The position numbers were made by a program, and so were the translations under genes. This document shows positions 33,979-42,603 of a DNA stretch of 42,832 nucleotides, one piece after another. Where the stretch lies: NCBI GenBank assembly GCA_902521485.1, contig CABYRQ010000010.1, forward strand, positions 1 through 42,832, given 5' to 3'. The notes under the pieces were generated by a model. It saw only the letters and a program-made list of their open reading frames with translations, did no database searches and was not told the DNA's origin. The stretch's first letter is position 1, and each line of letters opens with the position of its first letter. This DNA is from an uncultured Alphaproteobacteria bacterium. Its GTDB lineage: Bacteria; Pseudomonadota; Alphaproteobacteria; HIMB59.

Positions 33979-35251
33979 CTGAAATATTTTCTAAATTTTG
34001 TACAATACTAGAAAAAAATTGTGAAGCTAAAACTCCATCAACAGCTCTATGGTCACATGATAATGTCAAATTTATAAAACTCCCTATTTCAATCTTACCT
34101 TTGTCCACATAAACATCCTCAAAAATCTGGCCTACTGCTAATATGTATGTTTGTCCTGGTAAAATAATAGCATCAAAACTTCGGATATTAAATGAACCCA
34201 AATTAGATATACTTATGACACCATCTGACAGATCAGAGGGAGAAAGTTTATTATCTCTTGTTAAATTTATCTTTTCATTAAGATTAGAGTTGATTTCATT
34301 TAAATTAAAATTATTTATCTTTTTGATTACTGGCATTTTTAAGCCAAATTTAGAGTCAACCGCAATACCAATATTATGATCTTTGTTAATAATAAATTCA
34401 CCATTATCCTTGTAAGTACAATTTGAGTCTGGAAATGCTTTGAATGCATTTGATATAGATTGCATTAATATTGCGTTTAATGAGTACTTATTACCTTTTA
34501 ATTTTTGATCTTTTCTAAATTTTAATAGAGTAGCCATATTCACTCTAGTATTTAAATAAAAATGTGGAATGTTATTTTTTGAATGTGTTGTTGCTTTTGC
34601 AATAGCCTGTCTTAATCTATTAATATTTGGGTTTTCAGACAAATAATTTGAGTCTGATACATCTCTTAAAATAATTCTATTATCTGGGCCAGTACCTTTT
34701 AATTTTGATAAATCTAGAGATTTTTCATTTGAGATTTTTTTGGCAAGCGGGGATATAAATACTCTTATAGCCCCATTATCAAAAGTTTCATTTATATCAA
34801 GATCAACGGTATGTATTCTTCTTGAAATCGATTTTATTTTTGAAATATCTATATTTTTTTTTTGAGCTATTTTTTTAGCTAAGGGTGTAATTAATATTTT
34901 ATCTGAAACAAAATCTTTATCATTTTCAGAAGGATTTATTTCTAAGGTTTGTATTTTATTATCTGAATTATTATTTTTTAGAAAATTATTTATATCCTCT
35001 TGTGTAAAAGTCAAATCATCTGAAATTATTGCTACTAATTGATTAACATTTGCTGTTTCACCCTCCTCGGATAATATTTTAGCAATATATCCATCCTCTG
35101 GTGACTCGTACTCCATTGTGGCTTTATCTGTTTCAACTTCGAATAAAACCTCACCACTTAATATTGGATCTTTTTCTTTTTTTATCCACTTAACAATTTT
35201 ACCCTCCTCCATTGTGGGAGATAAAGAAGGTAAATTCACTTCATATAACAT
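33968..35251 (-). CDS. pdhC: Pyruvate dehydrogenase E2 with two E3-binding-like segments
   Basis: 427 residues. An N-terminal lipoyl domain (1-78) carries the lipoylated Lys43 in ETDKATME. Then come two peripheral-subunit-binding-like segments: a shorter, eroded one at about 121-152 (ITPLAKKIAQKKNIDISKIK followed by SISRRIHTVDLD) and a complete one at about 166-198 (ISPLAKKISNEKSLDLSKLK followed by GTGPDNRIILRDV). The catalytic acyltransferase domain (about 210-427) ends with the active-site DHRAVDG (400-406). E2 proteins usually have one such binding domain; two in tandem point to an internal duplication. Coupled by one base to pdhB and by an 11-base overlap to lpd. Confidence 0.94.
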   Translation of the reverse strand: MLYEVNLPSLSPTMEEGKIVKWIKKEKDPILSGEVLFEVETDKATMEYESPEDGYIAKILSEEGETANVNQLVAIISDDLTFTQEDINNFLKNNNSDNKIQTLEINPSENDKDFVSDKILITPLAKKIAQKKNIDISKIKSISRRIHTVDLDINETFDNGAIRVFISPLAKKISNEKSLDLSKLKGTGPDNRIILRDVSDSNYLSENPNINRLRQAIAKATTHSKNNIPHFYLNTRVNMATLLKFRKDQKLKGNKYSLNAILMQSISNAFKAFPDSNCTYKDNGEFIINKDHNIGIAVDSKFGLKMPVIKKINNFNLNEINSNLNEKINLTRDNKLSPSDLSDGVISISNLGSFNIRSFDAIILPGQTYILAVGQIFEDVYVDKGKIEIGSFINLTLSCDHRAVDGVLASQFFSSIVQNLENISDDK

Positions 35252-36621
35252 TAACTTATATATGACACTTTTTTAATAGCAGATACAATTTCATCAGTGT
35301 TGGGTAGTGCCAATTTTTCTAAATTTTCTGCATATGGCATTGGGACATCTTTTCCACTAACTTTAATTATTTCTGAGTCAAGGAAGTCAAAGCAATTTGA
35401 TTGGATTAAATAAGATAAGTGTGATCCAAAACTTGTACTACCAAAGCCATCCTCAACAATTACAACTCTATTGGTTTTTTTAACGGATTTATATATCAAT
35501 TCTTCATCTAGAGGTTTAATTGATCTTAGATCTATAATATCAGGACTAATCCCCAGTTTTTCAATTGATGGAAGAGCGTTTAATATTCTCTGAACAGACA
35601 TTGAAAAACCAATAATAGTTACATCTTTACCTTCTTTAATAAGATTGCCTTTACCAATAGGAATTAAAAAATCGTTCTCTTCTGGAACGTTGGTTTTTTC
35701 TTTATAGAGTAATTCATGTTCTAAAAAAACAACAGGATTGGGATTTCGAATAGATGATTTTAATAAACCTTTTGCATCTCTTGCATTTGAAGGAGCAATT
35801 ACTATCAAGCCTGGAATATGAGAGAACCAAGATATAAAACATTGGCTATGTTGTGCTCCAACTCTAGCCGCAGCACCATTTGGGCCTCGAAAAACTATAG
35901 GAACATTTATTTCTCCACCTGACATATATAAAGATTTAGCAGCAGAATTAACTATTTGATCAATTGCTTGCATAGAAAAATTAAAAGTCATAAATTCACA
36001 TATAGGCTTAAGTCCTGCCATTGCTGCTCCAATAGCTAAACCTGTAAAACCATGCTCAGAAATAGGAGTATCTAAAACCCTTTTTGATCCAAATTTATCA
36101 AGAAGTCCTTGGGTTACTTTATATGCACCATCGTATTCAGCTACCTCTTCTCCTAACAGAAAAACATCTTTATCTAATTTCATTTCTTCTTCAATAGCTT
36201 GATTCAATGCCTCTCTCATTGATATTTCTTTTTCAGACCAATTCTTTTCACCTGAATTTTCTTTTGTTTGATTTAAAAGAGAATTCATTGAAATATTTAC
36301 TTCTGTTGTAAGAGGTTCAGATCCATTAGAGGAGACTTGTGGAGATTTTTCAATGGATACTTCTGGTATCTCCTCTATTTCCTCACCATCAACTTTAAGT
36401 AAAGCAATCTCAGTATTAACACTTATATTTTCAGTACCCTCTTTAACTAATATTTTCTCAACTTTTCCATCATCAGGTGACTCCAGTTCCATAGTAGCTT
36501 TATCAGTCTCAATTTCTGCTAAAATGTCTCCTGAAACTACACTATCTCCCTCTTTAACTAACCATTTTACTAAGTTACCCGTTTCCATTGTTGGAGATAA
36601 AGCTGGTAGAAGTATTTTCAT
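35251..36621 (-). CDS. pdhB: Pyruvate dehydrogenase E1 beta with N-terminal lipoyl domain
   Basis: 456 residues. An N-terminal lipoyl domain (1-78, Lys43 in ETDKATMELESP) is joined by a flexible linker (about 80-130) to the E1-beta transketolase-like domain (EALNQAIEEEMKLDKDVFLL, then GEEVAEYDGAYKVTQGLLDKFG and DTPISEHGFTGLAIGAAMAG). The lipoyl-E1-beta fusion is a recognised alphaproteobacterial trait. The subunit forms the thiamine-diphosphate site with PdhA. Start and stop overlap those of pdhA (4 bases) and pdhC (1 base). Confidence 0.96.
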   Translation of the reverse strand: MKILLPALSPTMETGNLVKWLVKEGDSVVSGDILAEIETDKATMELESPDDGKVEKILVKEGTENISVNTEIALLKVDGEEIEEIPEVSIEKSPQVSSNGSEPLTTEVNISMNSLLNQTKENSGEKNWSEKEISMREALNQAIEEEMKLDKDVFLLGEEVAEYDGAYKVTQGLLDKFGSKRVLDTPISEHGFTGLAIGAAMAGLKPICEFMTFNFSMQAIDQIVNSAAKSLYMSGGEINVPIVFRGPNGAAARVGAQHSQCFISWFSHIPGLIVIAPSNARDAKGLLKSSIRNPNPVVFLEHELLYKEKTNVPEENDFLIPIGKGNLIKEGKDVTIIGFSMSVQRILNALPSIEKLGISPDIIDLRSIKPLDEELIYKSVKKTNRVVIVEDGFGSTSFGSHLSYLIQSNCFDFLDSEIIKVSGKDVPMPYAENLEKLALPNTDEIVSAIKKVSYIS

Positions 36622-37595
36622 AAATATACCTCGGTGTATAATTCTTTTAAATCTGGGAGTGGTGACTCAAGTGAAAATTTTTCTACGTCTTTAATTTGTT
36701 TCTTAATATCGCTTTCAATATCTTTGATCGTATCCTCTTGAATATTATAATCATTTAATAAAGTTTCTTTCATCATTAACACAGGATCTATCTCTTTCAT
36801 TTTATTCACTTCATCTTTAGTCCTGTATAGACCAGGATCAGACATAGAATGGCCTCTAAATCTATATGTATCCATTTCAATAATGTAGGGCTTAGAATTT
36901 TTTTCGATATATTCTCTTGCCCTTATAGCTGACTCACTTACATTAAAAAAATTCATACCGTCTACTTTTTCACCTTTAATGCCGAATACAGTTGCTCGTT
37001 CGTACAACTCACCTCCTGCTGCAGACCTTCCAATAGATGTACCCATTCCATATTTATTGTTTTCGATAATAAATAATACTGGTAACTCCCAAAGTGATGC
37101 TAAATTAAATGCCTCAAAAACTTGGCCATTACTCATAGCTCCATCCCCTAAATAGACTCTTGAAATCTTTTTTTCGTTTCTGTATTTATGAGCGAAACCT
37201 ATACCAACGCCTAAAGGTACTTGTGCTCCAACGATACCGTGTCCTCCATAAAATCTATTAGCTTTGGAGAACATGTGCATTGATCCGCCCTTGCCTTTTG
37301 AAATTCCATCTTTCCTTCCAGTTAATTCAGACATTACTAGTTTAGGATCTACTCCACGAGCTAATATATGTCCATGATCTCTGTAAGCAGTGATAACGGT
37401 ATCTTCTGAGTTAATAGAAGAGAGAATACCTATGACAACAGCCTCTTGACCAATGTATAAATGACAGAAACCTCCAATTTTTCCAGCACCATATAATTGA
37501 GCAGCTTTTTCTTCAAATTTTCTAATCAAAAACATTTTTTCATAAAACTTTAATAACTGTTCATTAGAAAAAGTATTTTTAGTTTTTTTATTCAT
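36618..37595 (-). CDS. pdhA: Pyruvate dehydrogenase E1 alpha
   Basis: 325 residues. The thiamine-diphosphate motif runs from GDGAMSNGQVFEAFNLASLW to IENNKYGMGTS; the family start EKMFLIRKFEEKAAQLYGAG, the GGSMHMFS segment and the phosphorylation-loop equivalent YRFRGHSMSDPG are present. It decarboxylates pyruvate with PdhB and passes the acetyl group to lipoyl domains. It begins 1 base after the ftsB-like stop. Confidence 0.97.
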   Translation of the reverse strand: MNKKTKNTFSNEQLLKFYEKMFLIRKFEEKAAQLYGAGKIGGFCHLYIGQEAVVIGILSSINSEDTVITAYRDHGHILARGVDPKLVMSELTGRKDGISKGKGGSMHMFSKANRFYGGHGIVGAQVPLGVGIGFAHKYRNEKKISRVYLGDGAMSNGQVFEAFNLASLWELPVLFIIENNKYGMGTSIGRSAAGGELYERATVFGIKGEKVDGMNFFNVSESAIRAREYIEKNSKPYIIEMDTYRFRGHSMSDPGLYRTKDEVNKMKEIDPVLMMKETLLNDYNIQEDTIKDIESDIKKQIKDVEKFSLESPLPDLKELYTEVYL

Positions 37596-37596
37596 A

Positions 37597-37884
37597 TTAG
37601 TCTAATTTTATAATTGTCTCACCATAGTGCATGTTTGGATCATTTTGTTTTGTTATTTCATCAATATAATCATCTTTTTTGTAATAAGAGGAATTTAAAT
37701 CAACATCTATATCATTCATTTTTTGATCAAGTTTGGATTGCAAATTTTTGTACATTTTTTCTTCAAATTTATAAATTAGATAATTTCCAAAGTTAAATCT
37801 CCCATAAACTGCATGATATATTAAGTAAATCAATACAAATATAAAAAAGAAATTAATTAAACTATTAGCTTTTAAATACTTCAC
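37597..37884 (-). CDS. ftsB: FtsB/DivIC-like septum formation protein
   Basis: 95 residues from GTG 37884, inside the last codons of eno (20-base overlap); no ATG lies before the hydrophobic segment, so GTG is preferred. A single membrane helix (INFFFIFVLIYLIYHAVYG, about 10-28) is followed by a heptad-like coiled-coil stretch (YKFEEKMYKNLQSKLDQKMN) and an acidic tail. This is the shape of FtsB, which joins FtsL and FtsQ at the division site. Sequence identity is weak, but the position between eno and pdhA is where alphaproteobacteria keep this gene. Confidence 0.75.
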   Translation of the reverse strand: MKYLKANSLINFFFIFVLIYLIYHAVYGRFNFGNYLIYKFEEKMYKNLQSKLDQKMNDIDVDLNSSYYKKDDYIDEITKQNDPNMHYGETIIKLD

Positions 37885-39136
37885 TTAATTCACCAGCGTA
37901 CCCTTTAATTTTATCATTCTCTGATATTCTAAGTAACTGGTTATATTTTGCAACTCTGTCAGATCTAGCTAAAGAGCCAGTTTTAATCAAAGGACAACGT
38001 GAAGCAACAGCTAAGTCTGAAATAAAAGAATCCTCAGTTTCACCTGATCTATGAGACATAATAGATGCAAAATTATTTTCTGAGGCTAGCTTGATAGCTT
38101 CTAAAGTTTCTGTAACTGTGCCTATTTGATTCAATTTAATTAAAATACTATTAGCTTGTTTTTCATCTATACCAGTTTGCAACTTTTGTATATTTGTAAC
38201 AAATAGATCATCACCAACTAATCGTATTTTTGAACCAAGTTTATCTGTAATTTTTACCCAGCCCTCATAATCTTCTTCATTAAGTGCATCCTCAATTGAA
38301 AAAATAGGATAGTTTTTACAAATATTTTCATAAACACTGATCATTTCTTCAGTTGAATATGAGTTACCTTCGAAATTATATTTTCCATCAGAGTAAAACT
38401 CACTTGAAGCTGCATCTAATGAAATTTTAAAGTGATCATTTAATTTAAAGCCTGCTTTTGAAATTGAGTTACATATTAAATCTAAAACATCCAAATGCGA
38501 TTTTAAATTAGGAGCAAAACCTCCTTCATCACCAAGATTGGTATTTAAAGATCTAGATTTTAATTCTTTTTTTATATTGGTTATTACAGAATGTGTTGAA
38601 GATAAAGCTTCAGTTAAAGATTTAAATCCTATAGGTAGAATCATAAACTCTTGAAAATCAACGTCATTATCAGCATGTTGTCCGCCATTTATTACATTCA
38701 ACATTGGAACTGGAATAATTAAATTATCTACACCCTGTGAGAGAAATATTGCACCAAAGTTTGCATAAGACCAAGCCTTATAGTAAGCGAGACTTAAAGA
38801 TAAAATAGCGTTAGCTCCATACTTTGATTTATTTTCTGTGCCATCTAAATCTAAGAGGAATTGATCGAATTCTCTAAAATCATTAAAGCTTTTATCTAAA
38901 ATTTTTGATTTTATAACATCGTTTACATTAGATACAGCTTTTAGGACACCTTTACCACTCATTCTATTTGAGTCTAAATCTCTCAATTCAAGTGCTTCGA
39001 ACTTTCCTGTGGATGCTCCTGATGGAACCATTCCACGAAATGGATATAGTATATTTTCAAATATCATTTCACATTCTACAGTTGGGTTACCCCTACTATC
39101 AAAAATTTCTCTTGCTATTATATTTTTAATTTTCAT
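37865..39136 (-). CDS. eno: Enolase
   Basis: 423 residues; converts 2-phosphoglycerate to phosphoenolpyruvate. The start REIFDSRGNPTVECE, the GASTGKFEALELRD loop, ISLDAASSEFY with a metal aspartate, FSIEDALNEEDYEGW and the catalytic region LIKLNQIGTVTE to SHRSGETEDSFISDLAVA are all intact. It lies directly after kdsA in the leftward operon and overlaps the ftsB-like gene. Confidence 0.97.
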   Translation of the reverse strand: MKIKNIIAREIFDSRGNPTVECEMIFENILYPFRGMVPSGASTGKFEALELRDLDSNRMSGKGVLKAVSNVNDVIKSKILDKSFNDFREFDQFLLDLDGTENKSKYGANAILSLSLAYYKAWSYANFGAIFLSQGVDNLIIPVPMLNVINGGQHADNDVDFQEFMILPIGFKSLTEALSSTHSVITNIKKELKSRSLNTNLGDEGGFAPNLKSHLDVLDLICNSISKAGFKLNDHFKISLDAASSEFYSDGKYNFEGNSYSTEEMISVYENICKNYPIFSIEDALNEEDYEGWVKITDKLGSKIRLVGDDLFVTNIQKLQTGIDEKQANSILIKLNQIGTVTETLEAIKLASENNFASIMSHRSGETEDSFISDLAVASRCPLIKTGSLARSDRVAKYNQLLRISENDKIKGYAGELSEVFKS

Positions 39137-39961
39137 TTATTTTGCCGCCTTATTTATTTTGTTTATAGCATTTAAGAGTTCTGGCATTTTATGTAAATAT
39201 ACCATATTAGGGCCATCACTTAATGCCGTCTCTGGGTTAGGGTGAGTTTCAATGAAGAAACCTGCTATCCTTAAAGATGAAGCAGCTTTCGATAATGGTT
39301 TCACATACTCTCTAGCACCTCCACTTTTTTTACCCAATCCACCGGGTAATTGCACACTGTGTGTTGAGTCAAAAATAATTGGGTATCCAAATGTTTTCAT
39401 TAAATGAATACCTTTAAAGTCATTTATTAAGTAATTATATCCAAATGAATTTCCCCTTTCAGTTATTAATATTTTTTTGTTATTTTCATTTTCAATTTTA
39501 TTTATGATATTTGAAACTTCTTTATGTGATAAAAACTGTCCTTTTTTAACATTTACAATTTTTTTTGTTTGTGCAGCAGCTTTAATTAAATCTGTTTGTC
39601 TACATAAAAAAGCTGGAATTTGTATTACATCAAGAAATTCAGCTAACTTATCAACTTGAAAAGTCTCATGAACATCGGAAGTGATAGAAATTTTTAAATC
39701 TTTTTTGAGATTTTTTAATATATCTATCGATTTATCAAGGGGGATTTTATGACGTATAGTTTTATCAGAGCTTCTATTAGCTTTGTCAAAACTACATTTG
39801 AATACTAAATTAAATTTTTCTTTTTTTGTATATTTAATAAGAGATTTTGCAACTTTTCTTACTAGTTTTTCATTTTCTAACAAGCATGGGCCAGAAATTA
39901 AAGTCAGCCTGTCAGTATCATTTTTAATGAGGTTTTTAGATAATTGGACAGATCTAGGCAT
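39137..39961 (-). CDS. kdsA: KDO-8-phosphate synthase
   Basis: 274 residues; condenses phosphoenolpyruvate with arabinose 5-phosphate to make KDO-8-P for lipopolysaccharide. Visible marks are LISGPCLLENEKL, FKCSFDKANRSSD, VKKGQFLSHKE and FDSTHSVQLPGGLGKKSGGA. An intact gene implies an LPS-type outer membrane. Its ATG overlaps the end of pyrG by 8 bases. Confidence 0.96.
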   Translation of the reverse strand: MPRSVQLSKNLIKNDTDRLTLISGPCLLENEKLVRKVAKSLIKYTKKEKFNLVFKCSFDKANRSSDKTIRHKIPLDKSIDILKNLKKDLKISITSDVHETFQVDKLAEFLDVIQIPAFLCRQTDLIKAAAQTKKIVNVKKGQFLSHKEVSNIINKIENENNKKILITERGNSFGYNYLINDFKGIHLMKTFGYPIIFDSTHSVQLPGGLGKKSGGAREYVKPLSKAASSLRIAGFFIETHPNPETALSDGPNMVYLHKMPELLNAINKINKAAK

Positions 39962-41537
39962 TTTTATTCATTAAACTATTTTTTATAAATGAGAAAAATA
40001 TAGGGTGAGGCTTAAACGGTTTAGATTTCAGCTCAGGATGAAATTGAACACCGAGGAACCATTTATGATTTTTATTTTCAATAATTTCTAATAATTTTTT
40101 TTCTATTGAAGATCTATATTTAGGATTCACTTCATACCTATGCCTATGTCTTTCGTGAATTAATTTTTTTTTATAAATTTTTGAAGCTAAAGATTTATTT
40201 TTTATATAACAAGGATAAGAGCCCAATCTCATAGTAGCACCTAAATCATTTTCTTTAGTTCTTGTTACCTTTTGATTTTTTTTACTCCATTCGGTCATTA
40301 ACGATATTACATTATTAGTATGCTTGCCAAATTCAGAGCTACCTGAGTTTTTAATTTTTAAAACATTTTTAGTAAATTCAATAATTGATAATTGCATGCC
40401 CAAACATATTCCTAAGAATGGAATTTGTTTTTCTCTAGCATACCTAATAGCTTCTATTTTTCCACTTATACCTCTATTACCAAAACCACCAGGTATAAGA
40501 ATACCTGCAGCCTTAATTAATAACTCATCAACATTTTTTTTGTTAATTGTCTCAGAGTCTATCCATTTGATTTTAACATTTACTTTATTGTGAACACCTG
40601 CATGATAAATAGCTTCGTAGAGAGATTTATAACTATCTTTTAAATGAACATATTTTCCAATTATATATATATTTAATTCCTCTTTTGCCCTTGACTCTAA
40701 TACTTCAAAGTTTGTCCATTTTGAGAGATCTTTTTTCTTTGTAGATTTTATATTTAAATTTTTTATAACTAAGTCATCTAATTTAGATTTTGATAATAAA
40801 GAAGGTACTTGGTATATGCTTCCTACATCATAGGACGGAATAACAGCATTAGTAGGTACATTACAAAACAAACTAATTTTTTGAATTTCTTCATACTTTA
40901 TTTTTTTATTACTTCTACAAACGATTATATCGGGTTGAATTCCTGCATTTAAAAGCTCTTTAACAGAGTGCTGAGTTGGCTTTGTTTTAATTTCACCAGA
41001 TGTTTCTATATATGGAAGTAAAGTTAAATGTATGAGGAGTGTGTCTAGCTGTCTTTCATTTTTAAATTGTCTGATGGCTTCTAAGAAAGGAAGACTTTCA
41101 ATATCACCAACAGTGCCCCCTATTTCACAAATAATAACATCATCCTTATTAGTTGATTTTTTTATCGAATTTTTAATTTCTTCAGTGACATGAGGTATTA
41201 CTTGTACTGTAGATCCTAAATATTCACCTTTTCTTTCCTTTGACAGTATAGTCGAATAAATTTTACCCGATGAGATTGAGTCATTTTTAGAACATTTTAT
41301 ATCTGTAAACCTCTCATAATGGCCTAAGTCTAAATCAGTTTCATAGCCGTCATCAGTAACATAAACTTCACCGTGTTGGTATGGACTCATTGTTCCAGGA
41401 TCAACGTTTAAATACGGATCTAATTTTCTAATTTTTAGTTTAATGCCTCTAGATCTAAGAAGAGAGGCTAATGATGCAGTGACTATTCCCTTACCTAGCG
41501 ATGAAACAACACCTCCGGTAACGAAAATTAATTTCAC
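39954..41537 (-). CDS. pyrG: CTP synthase
   Basis: 527 residues; makes CTP from UTP, ATP and glutamine. The synthetase domain begins FVTGGVVSSLGKGIVTASLA and has CEIGGTVGDIESLPFLEA. The glutamine amidotransferase domain has LIPGGFGNRG, the catalytic cysteine in FLGICLGMQLS and the His-Glu pair in VQFHPELKSKP. Slightly shorter than the usual 540-545 residues. Overlaps secG by 4 bases and kdsA by 8. Confidence 0.97.
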   Translation of the reverse strand: MKLIFVTGGVVSSLGKGIVTASLASLLRSRGIKLKIRKLDPYLNVDPGTMSPYQHGEVYVTDDGYETDLDLGHYERFTDIKCSKNDSISSGKIYSTILSKERKGEYLGSTVQVIPHVTEEIKNSIKKSTNKDDVIICEIGGTVGDIESLPFLEAIRQFKNERQLDTLLIHLTLLPYIETSGEIKTKPTQHSVKELLNAGIQPDIIVCRSNKKIKYEEIQKISLFCNVPTNAVIPSYDVGSIYQVPSLLSKSKLDDLVIKNLNIKSTKKKDLSKWTNFEVLESRAKEELNIYIIGKYVHLKDSYKSLYEAIYHAGVHNKVNVKIKWIDSETINKKNVDELLIKAAGILIPGGFGNRGISGKIEAIRYAREKQIPFLGICLGMQLSIIEFTKNVLKIKNSGSSEFGKHTNNVISLMTEWSKKNQKVTRTKENDLGATMRLGSYPCYIKNKSLASKIYKKKLIHERHRHRYEVNPKYRSSIEKKLLEIIENKNHKWFLGVQFHPELKSKPFKPHPIFFSFIKNSLMNKNA

Positions 41538-41857
41538 TGATTAGGCACTTCTGGAATCATTTCCTCTATTGAATCGTCTAAAATAATTTCTTCTTGAATT
41601 GTTTCTAAATCAGTTGAAGATGAATATTGTTTTGTAATAATTGCCCCCATAAACAAACACCAAAATAAAAAACCAAAACCTAAAACATAAGTAATTTTAG
41701 TCATTCCTGAAAAAGATGATTTATTTGCTGCCATTCCACCTGTAAGAGATGTTTGAGTACCTAGCCCAAGACTTCCGCCTTCAGTTTTTTGAAAAAGTAT
41801 AATTAAAATGAGCACAACTCCAATAATTGCACTAATAATTAAAAAAAGGTTTATCAT
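41534..41857 (-). CDS. secG: Protein translocase subunit SecG
   Basis: 107 residues with two membrane helices (about 2-22 and 53-73), joined by the conserved cytoplasmic loop FQKTEGGSLGLGTQTSLTGG. The acidic C-terminal tail ends EEMIPEVPNQ. SecG assists SecYE during export. It sits between tpiA (4 bases upstream) and pyrG, the usual alphaproteobacterial order. Confidence 0.93.
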   Translation of the reverse strand: MINLFLIISAIIGVVLILIILFQKTEGGSLGLGTQTSLTGGMAANKSSFSGMTKITYVLGFGFLFWCLFMGAIITKQYSSSTDLETIQEEIILDDSIEEMIPEVPNQ

Positions 41858-41861
41858 AATG

Positions 41862-42572
41862 TTATTTAAAGTATTTAATAAATGAAGGTTTTGTTGAAGC
41901 AGAGCCTACCAAAACCCCATCTAATTTTTGTAAACTTAAAATTTCTTTTATATTTGATAAATTTACGGAACCACCATATAAAATTTTTATTTTTTTAAAA
42001 GAATAATTTTTTGATATTTTGGTCAAAAATTGCAAAATATCATTAATTTCTGACATTTTTGGTGTTAATCCTGTACCAATTGACCATAAAGGCTCATAAG
42101 CTAATATAACTTCATTATAAATATTCGTTTTTTTAAATATTTTATTTATTTGTTTTTTTAAAAAATTTTTAGTTTTTTTTGTTCTATAAATATCTACAGG
42201 CTCTCCAATACAAACAATTGGTGTAATTTTATTATGCAGACAAAGATCAGTTTTTTTTTGAATAATCAAATCTGTTTCACCAAAATTAGACCTAACTTCT
42301 GAGTGACCAAGAATACAAAATTTAATATTATTACTAACTAAATCTTGAATATCTATAGATCCTGTGGAAGCACCTTTTCCATGTAGATCTATATTTTGTG
42401 CTGCATAGATATTTTTTGGATATCTAGATTTGAGAGTGAGATTATAAAAGTTATTAGGACTGGAAATAAGTTTATATTTCTTTGTGCTTGGCAGTTTAGA
42501 CACTACATTTGATAAGTTCATACTTTCAGATATATTTAAATATGATTTCCAATTAAATATTATATATTTCAT
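41862..42572 (-). CDS. tpiA: Triose-phosphate isomerase
   Basis: 236 residues from ATG 42572. The frame is open back to 42653, but that extension would run through the start of the divergent ppiD-like gene, and the family's first strand begins exactly at IIFNWKSYLN. The catalytic residues are Lys9 (NWK), His90 (ILGHSE) and Glu160 (AYEPLWSIGTG), and the phosphate-binding end GGSVNLSN and GVLVGSAS is intact. It opens the long leftward operon running to lipA. Confidence 0.95.
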   Translation of the reverse strand: MKYIIFNWKSYLNISESMNLSNVVSKLPSTKKYKLISSPNNFYNLTLKSRYPKNIYAAQNIDLHGKGASTGSIDIQDLVSNNIKFCILGHSEVRSNFGETDLIIQKKTDLCLHNKITPIVCIGEPVDIYRTKKTKNFLKKQINKIFKKTNIYNEVILAYEPLWSIGTGLTPKMSEINDILQFLTKISKNYSFKKIKILYGGSVNLSNIKEILSLQKLDGVLVGSASTKPSFIKYFK

Positions 42573-42603
42573 TAGATTAACTGATATCAAAATACTTACA
42601 AAA
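42573..42603. promoter_or_regulatory. Short divergent gap between tpiA and the ppiD-like gene
   Basis: Only 31 bases separate two divergent start codons, so the promoters driving the roughly 11-kb leftward operon and the ppiD-like gene must overlap this gap and the adjoining coding ends. The bases are AT-rich and no distinct -10/-35 pair or operator can be picked. Confidence 0.3.
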
